From Clostridiales bacterium UBA7573 (lineage in GTDB: Bacteria; Bacillota; Clostridia; Oscillospirales; CAG-272), in contig DLLB01000001.1 in the NCBI GenBank assembly GCA_002477905.1, positions 19,959-25,557 of the forward strand: a DNA stretch of 5,599 bases, in the 5' to 3' direction. This document shows positions 1 through 5,452 of this stretch, piece after piece (position 1 is the first letter of the stretch; each line of letters starts with the position of its first letter). A program made the translations under genes and the position numbers. Under the pieces are notes generated by a model. The model was not told the DNA's origin. It saw only the letters and a list, made by a program, of their open reading frames with translations, and made no database searches.

Positions 1-78
1 GAGAAGGTTGCAGACAAGTTTGCCGGGAAAAGCGACGCGGAAAGAAAACATGAAAATCTTAACAGTATCAGGATGTGA
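1..78 (+). CDS. C-terminal end of an unidentified upstream gene (partial)
   Basis: The frame starting at base 1 is open for 25 codons and ends in TGA at 76-78, directly against the ATG of the next gene at 79. The encoded tail is charged and looks helical (it begins EKVADKFAGK and ends NLNSIRM), which is plausible for the end of a soluble protein, but it matches no family I recognise. The stop-start abutment suggests translational coupling with the dehydrogenase downstream. Frame 2 is also open across this stretch, until a TAG at 104-106, so the frame choice rests mainly on the neat junction with the next gene. No function can be given from so short a piece. Confidence 0.45.
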   Translation, partial: EKVADKFAGKSDAERKHENLNSIRM

Positions 79-1149
79 ATGTGCATGGTTCGAATTGGAA
101 TTATAGGATGCGGTGGGATCTCTCACAAGCATATCAAGGAGTTGCTTTCTGTTTCGGATTGCAAGATTACCGCACTGTGTGATGTGAATGAAGTTGCCTT
201 ACAAGCAAAAGCAAAGTTGAGCGGTGTGGATCAAGCGCATTGTTTTTCGGATTATCGGGATCTTGTGGATTGCGAAGATGTAGATGCTGTGGAAATCTGC
301 ACACCGAACTGGTTGCATATTCCTATGGCAGAATATGCGGTTGGGAAAGGTAAGGCGATCCAGATTGAAAAGCCGCTTGCACTTTGTGCGGCAGATACGA
401 AGCGGCTAGAAAACATGGTTCGCGATAATAAAGTGCCGAATATGATGAGCTTTTCTTACAGGTTTTTTCCGGCGGTGAGATATGCAAAATATATTCTTGA
501 CAAAGGATTCATTGGTCGTGTTGTCAGCATGAATGTTGAGTATCTGAAAGCAAGCGCCTTTTGGGAAGGACGGCGTCTTGATTGGAGATTTGTTAAAAAA
601 TATGCCGGAACAGGTGTTTTGGGGGATCTGGGCGTTCATTTGATTGATATGGCACAGTTATTGGTTGGGGATATCATGAGTGTCGGCGCTATGTCTGATA
701 TTGTCGTGAAGCAACGGATGAGACTGGATTGTGATGAACTTGCAGATGTGGAGACGGAGGACTATTGTAATTTTATTGCGAAGCTCCGTGACAGAAAAAG
801 CGGAGAAAATGTGGCTGCTTCGTTTGTCATTACAAGGTGTGCGCTGGGGCATGCTAACACGATAAAATATGATATTTTTGGGACGGAAGGCGTAATTTCT
901 TTTGATTTAAACAATCCGGATGTGCTCGGTGTGTGCATAGGCGAAGTAGACAGAGTTTGTAACGGATTACACACAGTGGAGGTGCCTTCGTCGTTTCGAA
1001 TTACGCAAGAGCAGATGTTTGTGAATTTGGTAAATGGGAAACCGTGTTCCTATCTGCCAAGTTTGGAAGATGGTGTGAAGTGTCAGAAGATACTTGACGC
1101 CATACTCCTTTCGTCAAAGAACAAAAAGATAGTAGAACTATTCAAATAA
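79..1149 (+). CDS. Gfo/Idh/MocA-family NAD(P)-dependent oxidoreductase
   Basis: A 356-residue cytoplasmic dehydrogenase, normal length for the family, which oxidises or reduces a hydroxyl on sugars, inositols or nucleotide sugars. The N-terminal Rossmann domain (about 1-125) starts with a beta strand and the dinucleotide loop GCGG (10-13). D35 after the second strand is placed to bind the NAD ribose. The family signature EKP is at 97-99, with K98 the expected catalytic lysine. The C-terminal alpha/beta domain carries GTGVLGDLGVHLID (177-190), in which D183 and H187 match the conserved active-site positions. Start: AGGA at 70-73 lies 5 bases before ATG 79 and 11 before a second in-frame ATG at 85, so either could be used. 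The gene abuts the upstream stop and is followed by a terminator, so it is the last gene of its operon. Family is certain; substrate is not. Its G+C is lower than that of the genes to the right, which would fit a glycan-synthesis or sugar-use cluster. Confidence 0.93.
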   Translation: MCMVRIGIIGCGGISHKHIKELLSVSDCKITALCDVNEVALQAKAKLSGVDQAHCFSDYRDLVDCEDVDAVEICTPNWLHIPMAEYAVGKGKAIQIEKPLALCAADTKRLENMVRDNKVPNMMSFSYRFFPAVRYAKYILDKGFIGRVVSMNVEYLKASAFWEGRRLDWRFVKKYAGTGVLGDLGVHLIDMAQLLVGDIMSVGAMSDIVVKQRMRLDCDELADVETEDYCNFIAKLRDRKSGENVAASFVITRCALGHANTIKYDIFGTEGVISFDLNNPDVLGVCIGEVDRVCNGLHTVEVPSSFRITQEQMFVNLVNGKPCSYLPSLEDGVKCQKILDAILLSSKNKKIVELFK

Positions 1150-1181
1150 ATAAAAGGGGCGAAAGCCCCTTTTATTTATTT
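1144..1181. terminator. Bidirectional intrinsic terminator between convergent genes
   Basis: Bases 1144-1160 and 1165-1181 form a perfect 17-bp stem closed by a GAAA tetraloop. The core is GGGGC/GCCCC, flanked by A-rich and T-rich arms, so each strand has a T-rich tract after its G+C core (TTTTATTTATTT). It therefore serves both the dehydrogenase on the plus strand and radA on the minus strand, whose stop codon lies 8 bases away. The left arm begins in the last Lys codon of the dehydrogenase and includes its TAA stop. Confidence 0.95.
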
Positions 1182-1188
1182 GTGGGAA

Positions 1189-2562
1189 TCACTTTTGCAG
1201 TCCCGCTTTTTCCACCGCGTCAAAAATACCGTATACCGGTAAAACTTCGATCCCGCTGACGTGTAGCGTCAGCTTCTCCAAGGAACGCTTCGGAACTAAA
1301 ATTCCGGAAAATCCGAGTCTGGCGGCTTCTTTGATCCGTTGCTCCAGATTCCCGACGGACCGGCATTCGCCGGCAAGTCCGATCTCCCCTACGGCAATCA
1401 GATCGTCGGGAATCGGAATTTCCCGTAAGGATGAGAGCAAGGACAGCGCGATGGAAAGATCTGCCGCAGGTTCATCCAGCCGTAATCCGCCGATTACGTT
1501 CAGATAAGCGTCAAATAAGGAAAAACGCAGATTCAGCCGCTTTTCCAAAACTGCGAGCAACAGATACAGCCGGTTGTAATCCACGCCATTCGCGGTGCGT
1601 TTCGGCGCGGGGAACGCGGTTTTGCAGACCAAAGCCTGCACCTCCGCGATCATCGGGCGGGAACCTTCCATGACGCATGCGGCGCAGTTGCCGGAAACAT
1701 TTTTCGGTCTGCCTGCCAGCATCAGCTCCGACGGATTCGGGACCTCCCGCAATCCCGTGTCCGTCATTTCAAAGACGCCGATCTCATTGGTGGAGCCGTA
1801 GCGGTTTTTGGTCGCGCGGATGATCCGGTAGATGTGCTGTCGCTCCCCTTCAAAGCACAGAACCGCGTCCACCATATGCTCCAAAACTTTCGGACCGGCA
1901 ATGCCGCCTTCCTTGTTGACGTGTCCGACCAGAATCATCGAAATTCCATCCGCTTTTGCTTTGCGGATAAAGCTGAGCGCGCTTTCCTTCACCTGTGTAA
2001 TGCTACCGGGCGCGGAGGCGATCTGATTGCTGTAAACGGTCTGCACGGAGTCTACAATTACAATATCCGGCTTTAACCGGTCGGTCTGCGCCAAAATCCG
2101 GTCAATATCCGTTTCCGTCTGTAAGTATAACTGTTCTCCGGTAATGCCGAGCCGCTCTGCACGGAGCTTGAGCTGTCCGCGCGATTCTTCCCCCGATACA
2201 TAGAGCACCTTCCGGTTTTGGCTGAGTACCCCGCAGATCTGCATCAGCAGCGTGGATTTGCCGATTCCCGGCTCGCCGCAGAGCAGTACGACCGATCCCT
2301 GCACCAATCCCCCGCCGAGTACCCGGTCAAATTCTGCCGAGCCGGTCGCACTGCGGATATAATGCGGATATTCCAGTTCGCAGAAGCGCACGGCGTCTCC
2401 TTCGGAGGAGACAGCGAGATTCCGATGCTGTTTGGTTGGAAGCTCCGGCTGTGCGATTTGTTCCTCCATGGTATTCCATTCTTCACAGGACGGGCAACGT
2501 CCTGACCATTTCGCACTGCGGTAACCGCAGGCAGAGCAGACATATACGACTTTACTTTTCAA
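1189..2562 (-). CDS. radA: DNA repair protein RadA (Sms)
   Basis: RadA is a RecA-related hexameric ATPase and helicase that promotes branch migration of recombination intermediates in the cytoplasm. This 457-residue copy has the family's usual length and full layout. A four-cysteine zinc finger comes first (C9, C12, C23, C26), then the Walker A motif GEPGIGKST (96-104) and a Walker B strand ending in D171 (DIVIVD). The RadA-specific KNRYG motif is at 252-256. A C-terminal Lon-protease-like domain (about 280-457) includes GEIGLAGE; in RadA this domain is structural and not proteolytic. The start codon is TTG (2560-2562): no in-frame ATG lies between it and the zinc finger, and AGGA sits 9 bases upstream. 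It lies 35 bases after the amidase stop with no terminator between them, so cotranscription is likely. It ends at the shared bidirectional hairpin. Identification is secure. Confidence 0.98.
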   Translation of the reverse strand: MKSKVVYVCSACGYRSAKWSGRCPSCEEWNTMEEQIAQPELPTKQHRNLAVSSEGDAVRFCELEYPHYIRSATGSAEFDRVLGGGLVQGSVVLLCGEPGIGKSTLLMQICGVLSQNRKVLYVSGEESRGQLKLRAERLGITGEQLYLQTETDIDRILAQTDRLKPDIVIVDSVQTVYSNQIASAPGSITQVKESALSFIRKAKADGISMILVGHVNKEGGIAGPKVLEHMVDAVLCFEGERQHIYRIIRATKNRYGSTNEIGVFEMTDTGLREVPNPSELMLAGRPKNVSGNCAACVMEGSRPMIAEVQALVCKTAFPAPKRTANGVDYNRLYLLLAVLEKRLNLRFSLFDAYLNVIGGLRLDEPAADLSIALSLLSSLREIPIPDDLIAVGEIGLAGECRSVGNLEQRIKEAARLGFSGILVPKRSLEKLTLHVSGIEVLPVYGIFDAVEKAGLQK

Positions 2563-2571
2563 ATGGACACA

Positions 2572-2575
2572 TCCT
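2572..2575 (-). promoter_or_regulatory. Ribosome binding site supporting the TTG start of radA
   Basis: On the minus strand AGGA stands 9 bases before TTG 2562-2560. The nearby ATG triplet just after it is out of frame, so this site supports the TTG as the true start. Confidence 0.7.
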
Positions 2576-2597
2576 GTTCTTTTCGATTTTGGGAAAG

Positions 2598-3371
2598 TCA
2601 GATCCCGTTTCCCGTGGGAACGGTGTTACAGAATTCGGTGATGGCGGCAGAGAGTAAAAAGGCGAGTTGCTTGCGATAGGCTGGCGTGTCCAGTTTTTCC
2701 GCTTCCGCCTGATTGGACAGAAAGCCGCATTCCACAAGCACGCCGGTGCTTTGCATCCGATCCATTAAAAAAATGGAGGAGGTTGCGGGTTTGGTCAGCC
2801 GATCGTTTTCCGGTTGCAGATGGAGTTTTGTAAAATTCTGCACCGTGTCGGCAAGGCGTTTGCTTTCCGGTTGGTTCTGGGAATAATAGACCTGTAACCC
2901 CGCGTATTTTTCCATAGAAAAAATATTCATGTGAATACTGACGAAGATCGCGCCGGGATTGGCGTTGGCAATGTCCAGCCGTGCGCGCAGATCCTGCATT
3001 TTCCGTTTCCCGCCGTCGGCGGTGGAAAGCATGGTGTCCGTGTCCCGCGTCAGAATGACGTCAAAGCCTGCGGCACGCAGAAAATCTGCCAGCTGCAATG
3101 TGAGCGAGAGGTTCAGATCTTTTTCCAGTGTGCCGGTCACGCTGACGGCGCCGCCGTCCATGCCGCCATGCCCTGCGTCCAGAATGATCTTTACCGCGTT
3201 TGCATCCGTATTGGTTTTGATCGGACGCAAAAACGCGCTCCATTTTTCAAATCCGTAGAAAACCGAATAGCAAAGAAACGCTGTAAGCAATGCGCCGAGC
3301 GCCAGACGCATGGCGTAGAGCTTTGCCTGCCGCCGCGGCGAACATGGCTTTTTCGCGTGCAGAATGTGCAT
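2598..3371 (-). CDS. cwlD: N-acetylmuramoyl-L-alanine amidase, CwlD-like (Amidase_3)
   Basis: A zinc-dependent amidase that cuts the bond between N-acetylmuramic acid and L-alanine in peptidoglycan. From ATG 3371 it is 257 residues. A basic N-terminus (KK, RR) precedes one membrane segment (about 22-41), giving a signal anchor or uncleaved signal that places the enzyme outside the membrane. The catalytic domain (about 60-250) keeps all four expected zinc and catalytic residues: H68 in LDAGHGGMDGG, E83 in TLEKDL, H147 in SIHMN and E214 in VECGFLSN. Size, single anchor and lack of wall-binding repeats match CwlD, which in spore formers helps make muramic delta-lactam in the cortex. A general Amidase_3 enzyme is the alternative. 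Start: GGGGGA lies 6 bases before ATG 3371; a TTG ten codons upstream has no comparable site. It lies between the membrane-protein gene and radA on the same strand. A possible internal promoter and RBS-masking hairpin precede it. Confidence 0.9.
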   Translation of the reverse strand: MHILHAKKPCSPRRQAKLYAMRLALGALLTAFLCYSVFYGFEKWSAFLRPIKTNTDANAVKIILDAGHGGMDGGAVSVTGTLEKDLNLSLTLQLADFLRAAGFDVILTRDTDTMLSTADGGKRKMQDLRARLDIANANPGAIFVSIHMNIFSMEKYAGLQVYYSQNQPESKRLADTVQNFTKLHLQPENDRLTKPATSSIFLMDRMQSTGVLVECGFLSNQAEAEKLDTPAYRKQLAFLLSAAITEFCNTVPTGNGI

Positions 3372-3377
3372 AAAAAA

Positions 3378-3383
3378 TCCCCC
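3378..3383 (-). promoter_or_regulatory. Ribosome binding site of the amidase gene
   Basis: Minus-strand GGGGGA, then six T bases, then ATG 3371-3369. It decides the start in favour of this ATG over the in-frame TTG at 3401-3399. Five of its six bases lie in one arm of the inverted repeat 3379-3385/3425-3431, so it can be hidden in longer transcripts. Confidence 0.75.
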
Positions 3384-3431
3384 GTTTACAAAATAGTCCA
3401 ATCGGTGTTAAACTATATGAAATGACGGGGG
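3379..3431 (-). promoter_or_regulatory. Inverted repeat able to mask the amidase ribosome binding site
   Basis: On the minus strand CCCCCGT (3431-3425) is exactly complementary to ACGGGGG (3385-3379), which contains most of the amidase Shine-Dalgarno. Between them ATAGT (3416-3412) can pair with ACTAT (3397-3393), giving a nested two-part hairpin. Both upstream arms lie in the gap between the membrane-protein gene and the amidase, so read-through mRNA would contain the full structure. Pairing is seen in the sequence; a regulatory role is inferred. The run of six T bases after the stem also gives it some terminator character, though the loop is large for that. Confidence 0.4.
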
Positions 3432-3440
3432 CGGTTATGC
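3412..3440 (-). promoter_or_regulatory. Possible sigma-E-like (mother-cell) promoter for the amidase
   Basis: The minus strand reads GCATAAC (3440-3434), 14 bases, then CATATAGT (3419-3412). The Bacillus sigma-E consensus is roughly KMATATT, 13-14 bases, CATACAnT: here five of seven -35 positions and six of seven informative -10 positions agree, at the right spacing. Transcription would start near 3405, leaving out the upstream arms of the RBS-masking hairpin. A sigma-E promoter would suit a cwlD gene, since Bacillus cwlD is transcribed during sporulation. Short degenerate motifs arise by chance, so this is tentative. Confidence 0.3.
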
Positions 3441-3448
3441 GGTGATTT

Positions 3449-4054
3449 TCAGTCGTCTTGCGGTTTCTTTTGCAAAAAGCCGAACAAACGGCGATTGGAG
3501 GAGCCGAGAAAATAGCCAAGTCCGGACGCCGCAAGCGCGGGGAGAACCGTCAAAAAAAGCACAAGCGGGCAGTTCGGCAGAATCCGCTGAATGATGCCGG
3601 TGTACATGGCATTTAAAAACAACGAGATATTCCATGTGATTGCGTAGAAGTTATAAGCGCCGGATTTGCCGAGCTGTTCGACGATAACCTTGGCGGGCGT
3701 GGTGAAAAAAGACAGATTCGTGCCGTTGACGGCAAGAAATTTTCCTAAGCTTGCGCAAAGCGCAAGCAGAAGATTGAGACTGTTGGCACAAAGGGACATC
3801 CCCACTCCGCGAAAAGGCTTGCGCGGATAACGTCCCGCCTCAATGCGGATAGAATCCTTTGCACCGAGATCCCACGTCGTGATGTAGAGCAGGATGAAAT
3901 AGAACAGCGCGGAAAAGATGCTGGCGCACAGCATCAGGTTGTCGTTTTTCATGGTTGCGGTGCAAACGATCAGACCGAATACCATCATGCCGATCTGATT
4001 GATGACCATCTTGAAGATGGTACCGGAAGATTCTTTCCAGAATTGTTTCATCAT
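3449..4054 (-). CDS. Multi-pass membrane protein of unknown function
   Basis: I do not recognise a characterised family. From ATG 4054 the product is 201 residues with about five hydrophobic segments: roughly 14-34, 40-60, 84-106, 137-158 and 163-184. Between the second and third is a charged loop (61-82) with the striking stretch WDLGAKDSIRIEAGR (61-75). A longer hydrophilic stretch (about 107-136) separates segments three and four, and the tail is basic then acidic (NRR, QKK, ending QDD). No catalytic motif or signal peptide is evident. Start: two adjacent ATG codons (4054 and 4051) follow a weak GGGA 8 bases upstream; an in-frame TTG at 4099 would add 15 residues but lies next to the leader hairpin and has no good ribosome site. 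It is first in the operon with the amidase and radA, behind a sigma-A-like promoter. A scaffold, transport or envelope role is possible but unsupported. Confidence 0.82.
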   Translation of the reverse strand: MMKQFWKESSGTIFKMVINQIGMMVFGLIVCTATMKNDNLMLCASIFSALFYFILLYITTWDLGAKDSIRIEAGRYPRKPFRGVGMSLCANSLNLLLALCASLGKFLAVNGTNLSFFTTPAKVIVEQLGKSGAYNFYAITWNISLFLNAMYTGIIQRILPNCPLVLFLTVLPALAASGLGYFLGSSNRRLFGFLQKKPQDD

Positions 4055-4105
4055 TTTGATATTCCCGCATTCCTTTCCTTTGTAAAAGATAAAAGACAAA
4101 TGGTG

Positions 4106-4127
4106 GGATCTTCTTTTCCGAAGATCC
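4106..4127 (-). promoter_or_regulatory. Leader hairpin upstream of the membrane-protein gene
   Basis: GGATCTTC (4106-4113) and GAAGATCC (4120-4127) form a perfect 8-bp stem with a 6-base loop. It lies between the minus-strand promoter (4150-4178) and the start codon, so it would form in the leader RNA. No T-run follows on either strand, so it is not a typical terminator. It may be an RNA stabiliser or a palindromic operator. Confidence 0.5.
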
Positions 4128-4149
4128 GTCCCAATACCCGGATACTTTT

Positions 4150-4178
4150 AGTTTAACGCGATTTTATGAAGAATACAA
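4150..4178 (-). promoter_or_regulatory. Probable sigma-A-type promoter of the membrane protein-amidase-radA operon
   Basis: The minus strand reads TTGTAT (4178-4173), exactly 17 bases, then TAAACT (4155-4150). The -35 keeps the key TTG and the -10 matches four of six consensus bases. It lies about 100 bases before the likely start codon and back to back with the plus-strand promoter at 4228-4256. Transcription would begin near 4143, giving a leader of about 90 bases that contains the 4106-4127 hairpin. Confidence 0.55.
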
Positions 4179-4227
4179 GGGAAGAACAGAAAAGTTTACA
4201 TTTTCGCAAATTTTTCCCCAAAAAGCC

Positions 4228-4256
4228 TTGCAAAAAGACGGCGGCTATGCTACAAT
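4228..4256 (+). promoter_or_regulatory. Sigma-A-type promoter of the SGNH esterase gene
   Basis: TTGCAA (4228-4233), a 17-base spacer, then TACAAT (4251-4256): four of six and five of six consensus matches at ideal spacing, with TG one base before the -10 (extended -10). A- and T-rich runs lie just upstream (about 4196-4224), as in an UP element. Transcription should begin near 4263, which places the esterase start at ATG 4340 and excludes the in-frame ATG at 4166. Confidence 0.75.
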
Positions 4257-4281
4257 GCATGCGGGGCGAAAACCGTGACCG

Positions 4282-4308
4282 TTTTTTCAAAGCTCTGCTT
4301 TTTTCAAA
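4282..4308 (+). repeat. Two direct copies of TTTTTTCAAA in the esterase leader
   Basis: Exact 10-base copies lie at 4282-4291 and 4299-4308, 17 bases apart, in the untranslated leader between the promoter and the ribosome binding site GGAGG at 4323-4327. A weak 5-bp stem (AAAGC/GCTTT) overlaps them. This may only reflect A+T-rich sequence. Confidence 0.4.
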
Positions 4309-4339
4309 ACGAAACAGATTTCGGAGGATACAGAAGATT

Positions 4340-5368
4340 ATGATCTATCAGAACGTGGAATTACATAATGTCGCACAGATTACTGAGGAGGGAGAAGGAC
4401 GCGGCGTACTGTTGCACCGGATGCCGACCGAAGTGGAGGCGTCTTTGAATCCGGGCGCGGCGGGCGGAAGCCGCACTGCCGCCGGATGTGAGATCCGGTT
4501 TGTGATCCAGAGCGGCGAAAAGGTGGTGCTACACCTTGCGGCGGATGTGGAAGCGGGGGCAAGCGCACCGGTGGCGTTGTATGACGGTTCTTTTCAGTCC
4601 GGCTGGCGTAAGAGTTGCCCGAATCTTTGTGCGCAGGGGACGGAAGTGGTTGTAGAGCGGACCGGATTTGAAAAGCAGATGATGGATGAGGTGGCGGAAG
4701 CCAACCCGGACGCCTACCCGTTCTCCGTGCAGGTCATGCGGGTACTTTTGCCGAATGTTCCGGTGCGGATTCTCGGCATTGAGGGAGACTGCCGCCCGCC
4801 GAAGCCGCAGGAATTGCCCGCTTGCAAGTGTTTGTGCTACGGCTCATCGATTACAAACGGTTCCCTTGCCGTGGCAAGGCAGAGCAACTATTGCTTCCGT
4901 TTGGGCGAGATTCTGGGGTGGGATACGCTGAATCAGGGTTATTCCGGCAGTGCGCGGCTGGAAGATTGCGCGGCGCAGTATCTTGCGCATACGGTGCAGT
5001 GGGATGTGGCGACTTTGGAAATGGGGATCAATATGATCGACTTTTTCACCGCGAAAGAATTTGAAACCATTGCGGCGCATTTCGTGGAAACTATCGCGAA
5101 AGCCAATCCGCAAAAGCCCATTTATTGTATCGATATGTTTTACAGCCATAACGACTTCCATCATAATCCGCTTGCGCCGGCGTTCCGCCGTGCGGTCAAA
5201 CGGATTGTGGAAAAGCTGGCAATGCCCAATCTGCATTATATCGACGGTAGACGACTGCTCGGCTCGGTGGAGCATTTAACCGGCGATGTGGTGCATCCGG
5301 ACGCGGTCGGACACGATCAGATTGCGCGGCGGCTGGCACGGATTCTGAAAGCTGCGCAAAAATCATAA
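4340..5368 (+). CDS. SGNH/GDSL-family hydrolase (probable esterase)
   Basis: A 342-residue serine hydrolase of the SGNH superfamily, whose members often remove acetyl or other acyl groups from sugars, polysaccharides or lipids. The first 155 or so residues look beta-rich, with no catalytic motif. The SGNH domain (about 160-338) shows all blocks: block I YGSSIT with predicted nucleophile S170, where the usual GDS is GSS; block II NQGYSG with oxyanion glycine G200; block III GIN with N231; and block V DVVHP with D316 and H319. No signal peptide or membrane segment is seen, so it is probably cytoplasmic. Start: ATG 4340 follows GGAGG (4323-4327) by 12 bases and lies downstream of a strong promoter. 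The frame stays open back to 4166, but those 58 codons cross the promoter and read as basic low-quality sequence. It is transcribed alone, divergent from the amidase operon. The substrate is unknown; a carbohydrate ester is the best guess. Confidence 0.9.
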   Translation: MIYQNVELHNVAQITEEGEGRGVLLHRMPTEVEASLNPGAAGGSRTAAGCEIRFVIQSGEKVVLHLAADVEAGASAPVALYDGSFQSGWRKSCPNLCAQGTEVVVERTGFEKQMMDEVAEANPDAYPFSVQVMRVLLPNVPVRILGIEGDCRPPKPQELPACKCLCYGSSITNGSLAVARQSNYCFRLGEILGWDTLNQGYSGSARLEDCAAQYLAHTVQWDVATLEMGINMIDFFTAKEFETIAAHFVETIAKANPQKPIYCIDMFYSHNDFHHNPLAPAFRRAVKRIVEKLAMPNLHYIDGRRLLGSVEHLTGDVVHPDAVGHDQIARRLARILKAAQKS

Positions 5369-5380
5369 AAAATCATAAAA
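5361..5380 (+). repeat. Tandem duplication of a 10-base unit over the esterase stop codon
   Basis: AATCATAAAA occurs twice in direct succession (5361-5370, 5371-5380). The first copy contains the end of the last Lys codon, the Ser codon and the TAA stop; the second repeats TCATAA just after it. It probably arose by slippage or small duplication, with no functional sign beyond a second possible in-frame-looking end. Confidence 0.7.
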
Positions 5381-5389
5381 CAGAGGAAA

Positions 5390-5430
5390 CACGCACATCC
5401 TTTTCCGAAGAAACGGAATCGGTGTGCGTG
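5390..5430. terminator. Probable terminator between the convergent esterase and deacetylase genes
   Basis: CACGCACA (5390-5397) pairs with TGTGCGTG (5423-5430). CC/GG pairs continue the stem past a bulged T, and TTCCG (5403-5407) pairs with CGGAA (5414-5418) around the loop AAGAAA: about 15 bp in all. On the minus strand the stem is followed by an interrupted T-rich stretch (TTTCCTCTGTTTT), so it suits the deacetylase gene best. On the plus strand only a poor T stretch follows, so its strength for the esterase is less sure. Confidence 0.7.
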
Positions 5431-5452
5431 CTCGACTTTGTGCGACGGCAGA

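Noticed and set aside
50..106. An 18-codon frame starting MKILTVSG with a GGAAAG upstream, like the start of a sugar epimerase or glycosyltransferase
   Set aside because: It stops at TAG 104-106 after running into the dehydrogenase gene in another frame. It could be a relic but is too short to support as a gene.
79..1149. Assigning a specific substrate or symbol (inositol or UDP-sugar dehydrogenase) to the Gfo/Idh/MocA gene
   Set aside because: Family motifs are clear, but substrate cannot be read from sequence, and the informative neighbours lie outside the window.
2605..2623. Small hairpin (CCGTT/AACGG) at the end of the amidase gene, considered as a terminator before radA
   Set aside because: It lies inside the coding sequence, has a bulge and is not followed by a T-run, so amidase and radA are taken as cotranscribed.
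3372..3401. TTG start at 3401 adding 10 residues to the amidase
   Set aside because: The added codons contain the strong GGGGGA ribosome site for ATG 3371, so they are leader and not coding.
2931..3425. A 164-codon plus-strand open frame antisense to the amidase
   Set aside because: It mirrors the G+C-rich coding strand of a clear Amidase_3 gene, and its product has no recognisable domain or convincing start.
4055..4099. TTG start at 4099 adding 15 residues to the membrane protein
   Set aside because: There is no good ribosome site before it, and the two ATG codons at 4054 and 4051 directly precede the natural-looking N-terminus.
4289..4304. AAAGC/GCTTT stem with a T-run in the esterase leader, considered as an attenuator
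   Set aside because: Only five weak pairs and a 3-base loop, too unstable for a convincing terminator.
4166..4339. In-frame extension of the esterase by 58 codons to ATG 4166
   Set aside because: The stretch overlaps a good promoter (4228-4256), lacks a ribosome site and encodes basic low-complexity sequence. ATG 4340 with GGAGG upstream is preferred.
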